A stretch of 64,000 bases of DNA from Nitrincola tapanii (GCF_008368715.1 NZ_SMRS01000006.1:124001-188000), one strand, 5' to 3'. Shown: positions 25,834-36,043, numbered from the stretch's first letter. A program made the numbers and translations. The notes: a model not told the origin generated them from the sequence alone.

Positions 25834-27134
25834 GTAACCGCCCTCTTCCAAGCCAGCTCACCCAAAATATAAGTGGCGGCAATCACTCGATCATCACCGA
25901 GCAGATTCAACATAAAAAGTGTATCGGCTATCGATTGGCTCTGTGCATAACGCTGCGCCAACAAGGGCGTTGCTTGCGGATCCAGAAGAATAAAATCAGC
26001 TTCTTGCCCCGGTTGTAAACTGCCCAACTGCTGCTCCAGTGCTAGGGCGCGGGCACCGCCGAGCGTGGCCAGATAAAAGGCCTGCATCGGCTCTAACAAC
26101 TCACCCTGCAACTGCTGCACTCGATAGGCATCCCCTTGTGTTTTTAACATGGAAAAACTGGTGCCCGCGCCCACATCGGTGCCAAGACTGATGCGAATAC
26201 CCTGCTCCTGATAACGTCGCATCGGGAATAAGCCCGAACCCAAAAACAGGTTCGAGCTGGGGCAGTGCGCCAGCACCGAAGAGGTACGAGAAAGTTGTTG
26301 GCAGGCGCCCTCACAGAGATGAATGCCATGAGCCAAAACACTGCGCGCCCCGAGCAGACCAGCACGTTCATACACATCCAGATAATGCTGAGCCCCTGGG
26401 AACAACTCAGCGACCCAGCGCACTTCAGCTGTGCTCTCCGCCAAATGGGTATGTAAATAAAGACTGCTGTCGGCCTGTAATAAGCTTCCCGCCACGTCTA
26501 GGAGTTCCGGGGAGCAACTGGGCGCGAAGCGTGGTGTAACGGCATAGGCTAAACGGGCTTGGCCATGCCAACGCTGAATTAAATCCTGTGAGGTGTGATA
26601 GGCGGTTTCAGGCTCTTCACACAAGCCCGCTGGGGCGTGTCGATCCATCAAAACCTTACCGGCGATCATGCGTAACTTGCGTGCCTGTGCCGCGGTAAAA
26701 AAAGCCTCGACCGAAGCCGGATGGACGGTCGCAAAGACTAAAGCGCTGGTGGTGCCGTTGCGTAACAGCTCATCTAAAAAAGCCTCAGCGATCTGCAAAG
26801 CATAGTCATACTCGGCAAAGCCTAGCTCGGTGGGAAAGGTATAGGTCTCTAGCCAATCCAGCAGTTGTGCACCATAGGAGGCGATCATCGGTAACTGAGG
26901 ATAATGCACATGGGTATCAATAAATCCGGGCGTCAGGAGATAACCCGAATAATCAATGATCTCCACACTCGTTGGCAGCGTCGGTGCCAGCTGCGCATAA
27001 TCACCGACCTGCCGTACCCGACCGTTCTCGACCCAGAGTAGCCCCTCTTCATGGTACCGATAGGCCGCCGCCCCGACACGTGCCGGTTCATCTAGACAAT
27101 ACAAGATGGATGCTCGATACGCTTGAGTCATCAT
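25827..27134 (-). CDS. guaD: Guanine deaminase
   Basis: A 435-residue amidohydrolase. The zinc site begins with TPGFIDTHVHYPQ (HxH near 70), followed by LHTHLAES, LAHGIHL and the LGTDVGAGTSFSML metal-binding Asp. This set is typical of guanine deaminases of the GuaD family. It converts guanine to xanthine, feeding XdhAB. The start is ATG 27134 or 27131; the second overlaps the stop of the uraD-uraH gene. It is part of the operon xdhABC - uraD/uraH - guaD - puuD. Confidence 0.92.
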   Translation of the reverse strand: MMTQAYRASILYCLDEPARVGAAAYRYHEEGLLWVENGRVRQVGDYAQLAPTLPTSVEIIDYSGYLLTPGFIDTHVHYPQLPMIASYGAQLLDWLETYTFPTELGFAEYDYALQIAEAFLDELLRNGTTSALVFATVHPASVEAFFTAAQARKLRMIAGKVLMDRHAPAGLCEEPETAYHTSQDLIQRWHGQARLAYAVTPRFAPSCSPELLDVAGSLLQADSSLYLHTHLAESTAEVRWVAELFPGAQHYLDVYERAGLLGARSVLAHGIHLCEGACQQLSRTSSVLAHCPSSNLFLGSGLFPMRRYQEQGIRISLGTDVGAGTSFSMLKTQGDAYRVQQLQGELLEPMQAFYLATLGGARALALEQQLGSLQPGQEADFILLDPQATPLLAQRYAQSQSIADTLFMLNLLGDDRVIAATYILGELAWKRAVTC

Positions 27135-27988
27135 GATCCCCGATAGGTCGAGTAACCAAAGGGACTGAGTAACAGCGGAATGTGGTAATGCGCGCCGCTT
27201 TCCTCAACACAAAACTCTATCTCCACCTGTGGATAAAAAGTCCTCTGCTGCTGCGCCTGCCAATAAGGACTTAATTCAAAGCGCATCCGGTAACGTCCTG
27301 CAGGCAAACGCTGTTCTGGCAGTAACAGATCCATTACCCGACCATCGGTATTAGTGATGCCCAGCGCCAAAGGATGCCAAGCCTGCTCTCGGTGTTGCAA
27401 GAGATGCAAAAGAATACCCTGGGCAGGCACGCCGCGGGCGGTATCCAAGACGTGGGTGGTGATCTGGCCGGGCGCACTACGCGCTGAAGCCAAGGCCTGC
27501 AACAGGCGTAAGCGTGTAATTTTGCTTTGCTCTGCCGCTGCCAATCTCAATTCATCTTCACTCGAATGCAACAGGCGTGCACGCAACAAGGTCAACATCT
27601 CCAGCGCACTTTTTCCCTGCGCACAGACAATAAAGATGTAACCAAATCGATCCAAATACTCAGCATTGGCAGCGGCTAGAGCCTGCAACACTTCAGGACC
27701 GGCACTTTGCACAGCGCTCTGTTCAGCCGCAGCCAAGGCTTGGGTCTGTGCATAACGGGCCTGTAAAGAAGCCAAATCTCCGATCTGTGGATGCCCGGTA
27801 AAGGCTTCGAGATAGTCGGAAGCCTCCAGCTGCAACCAGATCTCTGCGGCTTTGACCAACAAATCATCTACATTCACAAAGGGTCGGCAAGCCAACATCG
27901 TTTGAATCCAGGCACGACTGACACAGCAGTTCGCCAGCAGCTCACGGGCTGAATCGGTCTCTGCTTGATTAAATTCGGCTAAGGTCAT
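27131..27988 (-). CDS. Fused OHCU decarboxylase - 5-hydroxyisourate hydrolase
   Basis: A 285-residue bifunctional protein joining two steps that follow PuuD. Residues 1-about 165 are UraD (OHCU decarboxylase), with TGHPQIGD and GYIFIVCAQGKSALEML. Residues about 170-285 are UraH (HIU hydrolase, transthyretin-like), with THVLDTARGVPAQG and the terminal signature YSTYRGS. The natural order of reactions is UraH then UraD, so the domains are reversed relative to the pathway. ATG 27988 overlaps the xdhC stop (ATGA); the frame also allows a start four codons upstream. Confidence 0.93.
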   Translation of the reverse strand: MTLAEFNQAETDSARELLANCCVSRAWIQTMLACRPFVNVDDLLVKAAEIWLQLEASDYLEAFTGHPQIGDLASLQARYAQTQALAAAEQSAVQSAGPEVLQALAAANAEYLDRFGYIFIVCAQGKSALEMLTLLRARLLHSSEDELRLAAAEQSKITRLRLLQALASARSAPGQITTHVLDTARGVPAQGILLHLLQHREQAWHPLALGITNTDGRVMDLLLPEQRLPAGRYRMRFELSPYWQAQQQRTFYPQVEIEFCVEESGAHYHIPLLLSPFGYSTYRGS

Positions 27989-28845
27989 TTTGTTTCCCAA
28001 TCCAGTAAAGAGGTGTGTTGTAGCTGCGTCCAGAGTGCTAAGTCCGCCGCCTCTAACCCCGCATGGCGGGGTTTCTCTGCCGCTGCGCTTTGGTAGTTCT
28101 GAATCAATTGACCGGCTATCGAGACCGCCACCTCCATCGGACGTTTACCGGCCACCTCAGGCAAGCCCACCGGACATTGCCAAGAAGCCAGCTGCTGCGT
28201 CTGGATACCGGCATGCCGAAAACGATGCCGAAAACGTGCCGCTTTTGTGCGTGAACCGATCAAACCGATCCAGCCCGGATGTGAGCGCTTTAAGAGCTGC
28301 AAGCACAGGTCATAATCCAAGTCATGGCGATGTGTCATCACCAAAACCGAATCCTGGGCGTTTATCTGATCCAGCAGATCCAATACCCGTTCCGGACAAT
28401 GTACCTGCACTCCAGCAGGCAGCACCGCTGGAAACTCGGCAGCACGACTGTCGACCCAATGCAGACACACCGGCAACTCCGACAAGATCACAGACAAGGC
28501 ACGCCCCACATGCCCCGCACCAAATAACCAAAGCTTGGCCTCAGCCGGAAAGACTTCAAACAAAAGTGTGGCTTGTCCACCGCAACACTGGCCTAAGCTG
28601 GCGGCCAGTGGGAACTGCTGTAAGCGCTGACACGCCTGTCCCGCTTGTAACAAAGTGCGGGCATAGGCCAAAGCACGGTATTCAAGATGTCCCCCGCCAA
28701 TCGTATCCACCGCTTCATCGCGACTGACCAACATCTTGCTACCCGGCTCGCGTGGCACAGAACCATCACGGCTGATGACGCTGATCAGTACATGCGCCTG
28801 GCCCAACTGCTGATACCTAGCTAACGCCTCACTCCAAGGCTTCAT
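27985..28845 (-). CDS. xdhC: Xanthine dehydrogenase accessory protein XdhC
   Basis: A 286-residue XdhC/CoxI protein. The N-terminal domain has ISVISRDGSVPREPGSKMLV, a Cys-rich SLGQCCGGQATLLFEV lies in the middle, and the Rossmann segment LWLFGAGHVGRAL follows, with IGLIGSRTKAARF near the end. It binds the molybdenum cofactor, protects it during sulfuration and inserts it in XdhB. The gene overlaps xdhB and the uraD-uraH gene by 4 bp each. Confidence 0.93.
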   Translation of the reverse strand: MKPWSEALARYQQLGQAHVLISVISRDGSVPREPGSKMLVSRDEAVDTIGGGHLEYRALAYARTLLQAGQACQRLQQFPLAASLGQCCGGQATLLFEVFPAEAKLWLFGAGHVGRALSVILSELPVCLHWVDSRAAEFPAVLPAGVQVHCPERVLDLLDQINAQDSVLVMTHRHDLDYDLCLQLLKRSHPGWIGLIGSRTKAARFRHRFRHAGIQTQQLASWQCPVGLPEVAGKRPMEVAVSIAGQLIQNYQSAAAEKPRHAGLEAADLALWTQLQHTSLLDWETK

Positions 28846-31184
28846 GCGACACCGCCTAAGCGCCGCTGCAGATCTTCAATCGCCCAAAGGACTTTTTCCG
28901 GGGTCGCGGGAGGATCAAGCTCCGGGCTAAGGCGATAATCACTCAGGCTGCTGATGGCATCACGCAAGGCACTCCAAACCGAAATCGCTAACATCAATGG
29001 CGGTTCACCCACCGCTTTTGAGTGATAAATGCTGGCCTCGGGATTCGGACAGGGATAGAGGGCGACCTTAAAAATCGGCGGGGTATCCGAGATGGTGGGA
29101 ATCTTATAGGTCGCCGGTGTATCACTGAGTAAACGCCCCTGGTCATTCCACACCAGCTCTTCAGATGTCAGCCAACCCATACCTTGAATAAAGCCTCCTT
29201 CGATCTGCCCGATATCCAAGGCCGGATTCAGACTTTCACCCACATCCTGCAAAATATCCGTGCGCAAAACACGATACTCTCCGGTGAGCCGGTCAACCAA
29301 AACTTCCGATACCGCAGCGCCCAAAGCAAAGTAGAAAAAAGGGCGGCCTTGAGCCTGAGCCCGGTTGTAATAGATTTTCGGAGTACGGTAATAACCGGTG
29401 GCAGACAGGGAGATGCGTGCCTGGTAAGCCGCCTGAACCAGCTCGGTAAAGGAGAGAGCTTGATCTTCGCCCCAAAATACCTGGCCCTGACTCCACTGGA
29501 TCGATGTCTCAGGCACGCCTTGCGCCTCTGCCCAAAACTCGGTCAGGCGTTGTTTCAACGTCAGTGCTGCCGCTTGTGCCGCTTTCCCATTTAGATCGGC
29601 ACCACTGGAGGCTGCAGTCGGGGAGGTATTCGGCACCTTATCGGTACGCGTTGCGGTGATCTGTATGCGTGATAAAGGTATGCCAAGCGTGCTGGCCACC
29701 ACCTGCGCAACCTTGGTATGCAGTCCCTGCCCCATCTCTGTACCGCCGTGGTTCAGCTGCACACTGCCATCGGTATAGAGATGCAGCAAAGCACCCGCTT
29801 GATTCAGATGCTGCAGAGTGAAAGAGATACCAAACTTCACCGGTGTCAGCGCTAAACCTCGGCATAAACAAGGATGGGCTTGATTCCAACGCCTGATCTC
29901 CTGACGCCGCGCACGGTAATCACTGCTCTGCTCCAGTGCCTCGATCAAGGGCAGTATGGGCTGTTCGACCTTTTGGCCATAGGGCGTAATCTCACCTCGA
30001 ACACCATAGAGATTACGCTTGCGTACATCGAGGGGATCCAGCGCAAGATGCCGGGCGATATCATCCATCGCACGTTCGATGATCAGCATTCCTTGAGGGC
30101 CCCCAAAACCTCGAAAGGCGGTATGCGACACACAAGCGGTGCGCACTCTATGGCCACGTATGCGGACCTGAGGCAAGTAATAAGCGTTGTCGGCATGAAA
30201 CATCGCACGATCGACAATCGCATCGGTCAAATCCGGTGAATGCCCGCCATCTCCGATCACTTCAATATCGGCCGCCTGAATCTGTCCTGCGTGATCCATC
30301 GCCACGTGATAACGATTGATAAAAGGATGGCGTTTACCGGTCATGCGCATATCCTGCTGACGCGGTAGCCTCAGTTTCACCGCTCGGCCTGTTTTCTGTG
30401 CCATTAAAGCCGCCAAACAGGCCCAAGAGGCCGCTTGCGTCTCTTTTCCGCCAAAGCCTCCCCCCATACGTCGCACCTCAACCGTGACCTGACTAAAGGG
30501 GATCGCCAACACCTGAGCGACCAGCATTTGTACCTCAGTCGGATGCTGGCTGGAGGTAAAAATCAACATCCCACCCTCTTCGGTGGGTTGCGCTAAAGAG
30601 ACCTGCCCTTCCAAATAAAAATGCTCTTGGCCACCTGCGTGCATCTCGGCCTGGAGTTGCCGCTCACTCTGCGCCAACACTGAATCTAGGTCTCCGCGTT
30701 GCATCTGATGACTCGGGCGTAATAACGCCTCTTGTGCCAGCGCCTCAAGCGGATCGAGCAAGGGTGTCTCGGGAGCATAGTCGATACGTGCCAATTGCGC
30801 GGCCTGGCGTGCCCGCCATTCAGACCGTGCGGCAACCAACGCAATGGGTTGAGCGTAATAGGCGATCTGATCAGATGTCAGCAGAGGATCACCGGGAAAG
30901 ACCGGGCCAATATCATTCTCTCCAGGCACATCGGCCAGGGTTAGCAGAGCCTCCACATCCGGCGCTTGGCGCACAGCGTCCAAGTCCATCGACATGATCC
31001 GACCCTGCGCAATCTCACTGCAGATCACGGCCGCATAGAGTGTACCGCGCGGTTCAGGCAGATCATCCACATAGAGTGCTTGGCCGGTGACATGGCGCTG
31101 GGCACTGTCATGTGCGACCGCCTCCCCGACCTGCCCCTGCGGCTCATCAAGTGCTGTGTTGGCGGGTTTAGTCAACTGTCGCAT
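28842..31184 (-). CDS. xdhB: Xanthine dehydrogenase large (molybdopterin) subunit XdhB
   Basis: A 780-residue molybdenum hydroxylase subunit that oxidises hypoxanthine and xanthine to urate. It shows DSAQRHVTGQALYVDDLPEP at the start, MGGGFGGKETQA, FRGFGGPQG with the substrate-site Arg region, NHGGTEMGQGLHTK, and a C-terminal GEPPLMLAISVWSA that carries the Glu of the active site. The ATG at 31184 is chosen because GGAGGTGG lies 6 bases before it; the open frame runs 105 bp further upstream. It overlaps xdhA by 17 bp. Confidence 0.95.
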   Translation of the reverse strand: MRQLTKPANTALDEPQGQVGEAVAHDSAQRHVTGQALYVDDLPEPRGTLYAAVICSEIAQGRIMSMDLDAVRQAPDVEALLTLADVPGENDIGPVFPGDPLLTSDQIAYYAQPIALVAARSEWRARQAAQLARIDYAPETPLLDPLEALAQEALLRPSHQMQRGDLDSVLAQSERQLQAEMHAGGQEHFYLEGQVSLAQPTEEGGMLIFTSSQHPTEVQMLVAQVLAIPFSQVTVEVRRMGGGFGGKETQAASWACLAALMAQKTGRAVKLRLPRQQDMRMTGKRHPFINRYHVAMDHAGQIQAADIEVIGDGGHSPDLTDAIVDRAMFHADNAYYLPQVRIRGHRVRTACVSHTAFRGFGGPQGMLIIERAMDDIARHLALDPLDVRKRNLYGVRGEITPYGQKVEQPILPLIEALEQSSDYRARRQEIRRWNQAHPCLCRGLALTPVKFGISFTLQHLNQAGALLHLYTDGSVQLNHGGTEMGQGLHTKVAQVVASTLGIPLSRIQITATRTDKVPNTSPTAASSGADLNGKAAQAAALTLKQRLTEFWAEAQGVPETSIQWSQGQVFWGEDQALSFTELVQAAYQARISLSATGYYRTPKIYYNRAQAQGRPFFYFALGAAVSEVLVDRLTGEYRVLRTDILQDVGESLNPALDIGQIEGGFIQGMGWLTSEELVWNDQGRLLSDTPATYKIPTISDTPPIFKVALYPCPNPEASIYHSKAVGEPPLMLAISVWSALRDAISSLSDYRLSPELDPPATPEKVLWAIEDLQRRLGGVA

Positions 31185-32634
31185 ATTGATCCACCTCCAT
31201 AGAGTGGCCCTGCTCATACTCCAGCAACGCACGCTGCAAAAGATTTTGTACCAGTCGCAAACGATACGCCGCTGAAGCACGGACATCACTCAAGGGCTCA
31301 CAGCTTTCCGCCAAGGCCTGCTGTGCCGCTTGCACCGCTGCCTGATCAAACACTTGCCCTTGCAGCGCAGACTCCGCGGCATAAGCACGAATAGGGGTTG
31401 CCGCCATGCCCCCCAAGCCGATTCGAACCGCAAGAATACGCCCCGATTCCAGGGTCAAATTCAGCGCCAGACAGACAGCAGATATATCATCATCCCGGCG
31501 TTTAGAAACCTTATACACGCGTTGAAACTGGCTCTGTCCAGGTGCCAGTCGGGGACGTGGAATTTCGATCCGCAGCAACAGCGCCGAAGGGGGTAAAGCG
31601 GTGCGCCGATAGGCCACAAAAAAGTCTGTCATCTGACAAGAAGCTTCTTGCCCCTGATGCCAAAACACCAATTTTGCCTCTAAGGCCAGCAGCACCGGAG
31701 GCGTATCTCCGATCGGGGAGGCATTCACGATATTGCCGCCAAACGTCCCGGCATTCCGTATCTGGCGAGAGCCCAAGCGTGGCATCAGCTTGGCCAGCAG
31801 AGGCAGGTGTTGCGTCAAAAAGGCATGCGCTTGCTGGTAGGTGACGGCGGCTCCGATCAAGAAATACGCCTCATCACAGCGCAGTTGCTGCAGGAGGGCT
31901 AAACGTGAGAGGTCGATCAGAGAAAAGGCGCGTAATGCTTGGGTTGTTTCCAAAGCCAGATCCGTTCCTCCGGCCAAAAAGCGGGCGTCTGGATGAGCCT
32001 GGCAACTCTGCTGCCACTCCTCCCAATCACGTGGCTGCAAGAAGGCCCGATCCTCCTGGTGTAGAGCGCCCATATGTTGCTGACGCCAATGCCACAAATG
32101 TTCGGCCACCTGGGCCTCTGCCTGGGTGAAGTGATCGGGTTGTTGCGTTAATCCCTGTGCCGCCGCCAGAATCGGGCGATAACCGGTACAGCGACAGAGG
32201 TTGCCAGATAAGGCTTCTTCCACCTCAAGGCGACTCGGTTTCGCCTTTTCTTTATCCAACGCAAACAAAGACATGACAAAACCCGGCGTACAAAAACCGC
32301 ACTGCGACGCATGCTGCTCCACCATCTGTTGCTGGACCGGATGTAACCGACCATCCGGGGCTTGTAAGCCCTCAACCGTGATCACCTGGCAACCATTCAC
32401 CTGCCCTAGATAGGTGATACAACTGTTAAGACTGCGATAGTCTAAACGCCATCCTCCTTGCCCCTTTTTTACAGGCTCAGCTAAAACCAGCGTACAAGCG
32501 CCACAATCACCGGATGCACACCCTTCTTTGCTACCTCGATGCATAAGATGAGTGCGTAAAAATTGCAGCAGTGTCATCTCCGGTGCAACATCATCCACTT
32601 CGATCCATCGCTGATTGAGAAAAAAACCGATCAT
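31168..32634 (-). CDS. xdhA: Xanthine dehydrogenase small (FeS/FAD) subunit XdhA
   Basis: A 488-residue subunit with two [2Fe-2S] clusters and FAD. The first cluster has GCASGDCGACTLVL (about 39-52); the second has QCGFCTPG and NLCRCTGYRPI (about 110-155). The FAD domain follows from about 210 with RFLAGGTDLAL and AGTFGGNIVNASPIGDTPP. It carries electrons from the molybdenum centre in XdhB to NAD. It heads the purine operon and has a sigma-54-like promoter about 70 bp upstream. Confidence 0.95.
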   Translation of the reverse strand: MIGFFLNQRWIEVDDVAPEMTLLQFLRTHLMHRGSKEGCASGDCGACTLVLAEPVKKGQGGWRLDYRSLNSCITYLGQVNGCQVITVEGLQAPDGRLHPVQQQMVEQHASQCGFCTPGFVMSLFALDKEKAKPSRLEVEEALSGNLCRCTGYRPILAAAQGLTQQPDHFTQAEAQVAEHLWHWRQQHMGALHQEDRAFLQPRDWEEWQQSCQAHPDARFLAGGTDLALETTQALRAFSLIDLSRLALLQQLRCDEAYFLIGAAVTYQQAHAFLTQHLPLLAKLMPRLGSRQIRNAGTFGGNIVNASPIGDTPPVLLALEAKLVFWHQGQEASCQMTDFFVAYRRTALPPSALLLRIEIPRPRLAPGQSQFQRVYKVSKRRDDDISAVCLALNLTLESGRILAVRIGLGGMAATPIRAYAAESALQGQVFDQAAVQAAQQALAESCEPLSDVRASAAYRLRLVQNLLQRALLEYEQGHSMEVDQYATVD

Positions 32635-32703
32635 GCGCGTCGCCTCTCCTTGAGATCAGGGCTGCTCAGCGGGGTGTGCTGGCAAGGACTCAGTGTTATG
32701 TTA

Positions 32704-32719
32704 TGCAGTATAGTTGCCA
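32704..32719 (-). promoter_or_regulatory. Sigma-54-like promoter of the xdhA purine operon
   Basis: The minus strand reads TGGCAACTATACTGCA, with GG and GC exactly 10 bases apart as needed for the -24/-12 elements (consensus TGGCAC-N5-TTGC; -12 here is CTGC). Transcription would begin near 32693, about 59 nt before the xdhA ATG. Nitrogen-limited, NtrC-type activation would fit purine catabolism. Confidence 0.6.
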
Positions 32720-32761
32720 AGATGTCGAATCCGAGCGGATGCTTGCAGGAAAATCAACACC

Positions 32762-33700
32762 ATGAGTGATACAGCTTACCCACGTGATCTGGTCGGTTAT
32801 GCCGGTCAACCGCCTCACGCCCAATGGCCTGGTCAGGCGCGTCTTGCGCTCAACTTTGTTCTGAATTATGAAGAAGGCGGTGAAATGTCGGTGCTGCATG
32901 GCGATGCCCATGCCGAAACCTTCCTTTCCGAAATGGCTTCACCCACGCCTTACCCTGATCGTCATCTGAGCATGGAGTCTATCTATGAATACGGTTCGCG
33001 AGCCGGGGTGTGGCGCATTCTGGCCGAATTTGAACGCCGTCAACTGCCCTTAACCATCTTTGCGGTGGCCATGGCGATGCAACGCCATCCTTCTCTGGTG
33101 GCAGAGTTTCAGCGCCTAAACTGTGACATCGTCTGTCATGGTCTACGTTGGATTCACTACCAGCAGATGCCGGAAGCACAGGAGCGTGCGCATATGCAAG
33201 AAGCCGTGCGTATTCTGACCGAACTGACCGGCCACAGCCCGCTGGGCTGGTACACTGGACGAGACTCCCCCAACACACGGCGCTTACTGGTTGAGCAAGG
33301 TGGTTTTCTCTATGACTCGGATTATTACGGCGATGATCTGCCCTTCTGGACAGAGGTCAGCCTGAGTGATGGTTCTCAGAAACCTCACCTCATCCTGCCC
33401 TACACGCTGGACTGCAATGATATGCGTTTTTCCTCTTCACAAGGTTTTGCCGAGGGTGATGAGTTTTTCCGCTACTTAAAAGACAGTTTTGATGTGCTCT
33501 ATGCAGAAGGGGCAGAGCGCCCCAAGATGATGTCTGTCGGCTTGCATTGTCGTTTGATCGGTCGCCCTGGACGTTTCCGAGCCTTGCAACGCTTCCTCGA
33601 CTATGTGCAATCGCATGATCAAGTGTGGGTGACGCGCCGTCTTGAGATTGCCCAACACTGGCAGCAGACCCATCCCTACACCGGCACAGAAGCCGGTTGA
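32762..33700 (+). CDS. puuE: Allantoinase PuuE (polysaccharide deacetylase fold)
   Basis: A 312-residue member of the NodB-like family of cofactor-independent allantoinases. It starts SDTAYPRDLVGYAGQPPHAQWPGQARLALNF (read in parts), with the YEEGGE motif, IVCHGLRWIHY, and GWYTGRDSPNTRRLL, all characteristic of PuuE. It opens the allantoin ring to allantoate, completing the pathway begun by the divergent xdh operon. ATG 32762 (AGGAAAA before it) is preferred to the longer frame from 32714. Confidence 0.92.
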   Translation: MSDTAYPRDLVGYAGQPPHAQWPGQARLALNFVLNYEEGGEMSVLHGDAHAETFLSEMASPTPYPDRHLSMESIYEYGSRAGVWRILAEFERRQLPLTIFAVAMAMQRHPSLVAEFQRLNCDIVCHGLRWIHYQQMPEAQERAHMQEAVRILTELTGHSPLGWYTGRDSPNTRRLLVEQGGFLYDSDYYGDDLPFWTEVSLSDGSQKPHLILPYTLDCNDMRFSSSQGFAEGDEFFRYLKDSFDVLYAEGAERPKMMSVGLHCRLIGRPGRFRALQRFLDYVQSHDQVWVTRRLEIAQHWQQTHPYTGTEAG

Positions 33701-33786
33701 TTGACACCCTGAGCATGGCTGCCTAGTATGCAGCCACACTCAGCTTGCGCTTGAGTCTCCACCTCCAGCTCTAAGGATTGCCCGCC

Positions 33787-34704
33787 ATGACCGCTTCCGA
33801 TCAAGACCTCAGCCAAGAACTGCAGAGCCTCCGCGATTACATCCGTTGGGCGATGAGTTGTTTCCAACAACATGGGATCTATTATGGTCATGGCACCGAC
33901 AATCCTTGGGATGAAGCAGTCCAGCTTGTGCTGAATGCAGTGCATCTGCCCTGGGATGCCAATCCGGGCGTGTTAGATGCGCGTTTGACCCAAGCCGAGC
34001 GTTTACGTGTGCTGGAGTTTATCCGCCGCCGTACCGAAGAGCGTTTACCTCTGCCTTACATCACCGGCGAAGCCTGGTATCTGGGCATGCCCTTTTATGT
34101 GGATTCGCGGGTGCTGATTCCACGCTCACCCATTGCCGAACTGATTCAGAACGAGTTCAGCCCCTGGTTGCGCCCCGGTGATGTGACACGCATTCTGGAT
34201 CTGTGTACCGGTAGTGGCTGTATCGGTATAGGCTGTGCGTATGCGTTTCCAGAAGCAAAGGTCGATCTTGTGGATATCTCCCCAGAAGCCTTGGACGTGG
34301 CTGAGCGCAACATTCAGCGCCATGAACTTGGCCAGCGTGTAGTCGCTATCAAAAGTGATCTGTTCCAGGCTCTCAAAGGCCGCCGCTACGATCTGATCGT
34401 CAGCAATCCGCCCTATGTGGATGCCAAAGATTTTGCTGAGATGCCAAAAGAGTATGGCCATGAACCGACACTGGCTCTGACCTCCGGTGAAGATGGTTTG
34501 GAATTAACCCGCCAGCTTCTGCGCGAAGCCTCCGACTATTTAGAAGAAGATGGATTGCTGGTTGTGGAAGTGGGCAACAGTGAAGCTCATCTGCGTGAAG
34601 CCTATCCTGAAGTGCCTTTTATTTGGGCGGAGTTTGAGCAGGGTGGCAACGGTGTGTTTATGCTGGAAGCCCAGACACTGCTGGCCTATCGCCATCTTTT
34701 TTAA
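33787..34704 (+). CDS. prmB: Ribosomal protein L3 N5-glutamine methyltransferase PrmB
   Basis: A 305-residue SAM-dependent methyltransferase with [20 protein letters not shown] (SAM site) and the catalytic SNPPYVDA that binds the glutamine side chain. The N-terminal domain ([28 protein letters not shown]) is specific to PrmB rather than PrmC. ATG 33787 has AAGGA 9 bases upstream; a TTG three codons earlier is less likely. Its 3-prime end overlaps the convergent nuclease gene by 47 bp. Confidence 0.93.
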   Translation: MTASDQDLSQELQSLRDYIRWAMSCFQQHGIYYGHGTDNPWDEAVQLVLNAVHLPWDANPGVLDARLTQAERLRVLEFIRRRTEERLPLPYITGEAWYLGMPFYVDSRVLIPRSPIAELIQNEFSPWLRPGDVTRILDLCTGSGCIGIGCAYAFPEAKVDLVDISPEALDVAERNIQRHELGQRVVAIKSDLFQALKGRRYDLIVSNPPYVDAKDFAEMPKEYGHEPTLALTSGEDGLELTRQLLREASDYLEEDGLLVVEVGNSEAHLREAYPEVPFIWAEFEQGGNGVFMLEAQTLLAYRHLF

Positions 34705-36004
34705 GCACACGCTGCGAGATATCCACCCATTCTGTCGAGTCTTGTAAAGCGCGACGCAAAATAGCGTAGAGATCGAGATCGAGGCGCACAGCCGCCTCAA
34801 GAGGGATTTGCTCTGGCAGCTGCTCCGCCTCAATACGCCCCAGGTAACACCATTGATCTACCAGGTGCCAATGATAAGGCCCCTGACCTTCACGCCAGGC
34901 AATCGCGCCCGGATAGGGCCAGACCGCTAACTGCAGACTGGCCAGGGCCTGCGCTAAGCGCTGTTGATGACTGGCCAGGCTTTCCTGCTGGCAACAAGCC
35001 CCTCGGCAACGGCCTAAAGCATAGGCAAAACAAGCACCACGGCTGTGCTCCAAACCACAAAGCTTAGGGCAGAGCTGATCAGCTTCGATACGCTGACGCA
35101 ATGCAGCTTCTGCCTGCTGCGGTCGGCGGAAGAGACCAAAGTGCTGACCGGCATGCTCGATATAGGCCTGTGTCAGTTCAACCAATTTTGGCGGTGCATC
35201 GACCTCGGCTGACCAATAATAGGTGTAGAGACGCGAAGTGCGGCGTAAGCGTCGGTTGAACAGCGGCATCCGTGCTTTCACCAGTTGCGCTTCACGAATC
35301 AAGGCACCCACCTCACCCGCCGTCTCTTCCCACTCGATATGCTGTACCTGCTGCGCTAAACGCATCTCCTTGTCATGGCGAAAATCATCGGCAAAATGTG
35401 ACAGAATACGCGCCCGCAGGTTGATACTCTTGCCGACATAAAGAAGTGCCGAGTGCTCACCGTAAAAAAGATAAACACCCGGTGTTTCCGGTAGGGCTGA
35501 ATACAACTCGCGCTTGAGCTGAGCAGGCCAACTGGGTAAACGTCTTTGTTTATCCAAAGCGGCTTGCCACATCTCTGGCGCAGCCTGTTGGCGTAAACTC
35601 TGCCAGTCGTGGAAAAGTGCCAAGGCCGCGGCGTCTGTCCCCGGCGCTTCAAACATCGTAGTGGTGGGAGACCGCACCACAGAGGTGAGATTTAGCTGGT
35701 TTTTTAAACGCGTGTAACAGAGGATATCGCGAGCCTTAAGATCATCACCACGTAGGCGCAGTGCATTACGCAGAAACGCTAAAGTCAAACGTGCATTGCG
35801 CGCCACCAAACGCCGCCCCAATAAACGCACCATCAGCTCATGCGCTTGCTCCCCGGATAAGGCGCTCGACGCATGCAGATCCAGCTGCCATTGCGCGACC
35901 CGCTGATCATCATCGACCAGCACCAGCGCCAGAGAGCGGATGCGATCACGTGTCGGCCTTGGCCCAGAAAGGGCCAAACTGATAAAGGCAAAACGCTCTT
36001 GCAT
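34658..36004 (-). CDS. GIY-YIG nuclease (Cho/UvrC-N-like) with degenerate exonuclease domain
   Basis: A 448-residue protein. Residues 1-about 115 have the outline of a DnaQ-type 3-5 exonuclease, but the DxE motif expected near [11 protein letters not shown] is replaced by SLA and the later Asp in [11 protein letters not shown] is also gone, so this domain should be inactive. Residues about 175-260 are an intact GIY-YIG domain ([30 protein letters not shown]; Glu in the [13 protein letters not shown] region), as in Cho and UvrC N-terminus. A cysteine-rich stretch near 330-355 ([24 protein letters not shown]) resembles the FeS-binding cysteines of UvrC. It would nick damaged DNA on one side. 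The start ATG has AGGAGAGGG before it. Confidence 0.8.
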   Translation of the reverse strand: MQERFAFISLALSGPRPTRDRIRSLALVLVDDDQRVAQWQLDLHASSALSGEQAHELMVRLLGRRLVARNARLTLAFLRNALRLRGDDLKARDILCYTRLKNQLNLTSVVRSPTTTMFEAPGTDAAALALFHDWQSLRQQAAPEMWQAALDKQRRLPSWPAQLKRELYSALPETPGVYLFYGEHSALLYVGKSINLRARILSHFADDFRHDKEMRLAQQVQHIEWEETAGEVGALIREAQLVKARMPLFNRRLRRTSRLYTYYWSAEVDAPPKLVELTQAYIEHAGQHFGLFRRPQQAEAALRQRIEADQLCPKLCGLEHSRGACFAYALGRCRGACCQQESLASHQQRLAQALASLQLAVWPYPGAIAWREGQGPYHWHLVDQWCYLGRIEAEQLPEQIPLEAAVRLDLDLYAILRRALQDSTEWVDISQRVLKKDGDRPAVSGLPA

Positions 36005-36043
36005 CCCTCTCCTACTCGCCCCTTACGCCTGTTATCAGAGCAG

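Noticed and set aside
27990-28727. Long open frame (245 codons) on the plus strand opposite xdhC
   Set aside because: It is the exact antisense of a well-supported gene, is rich in Pro and Arg low-complexity sequence, and has no recognisable domain.
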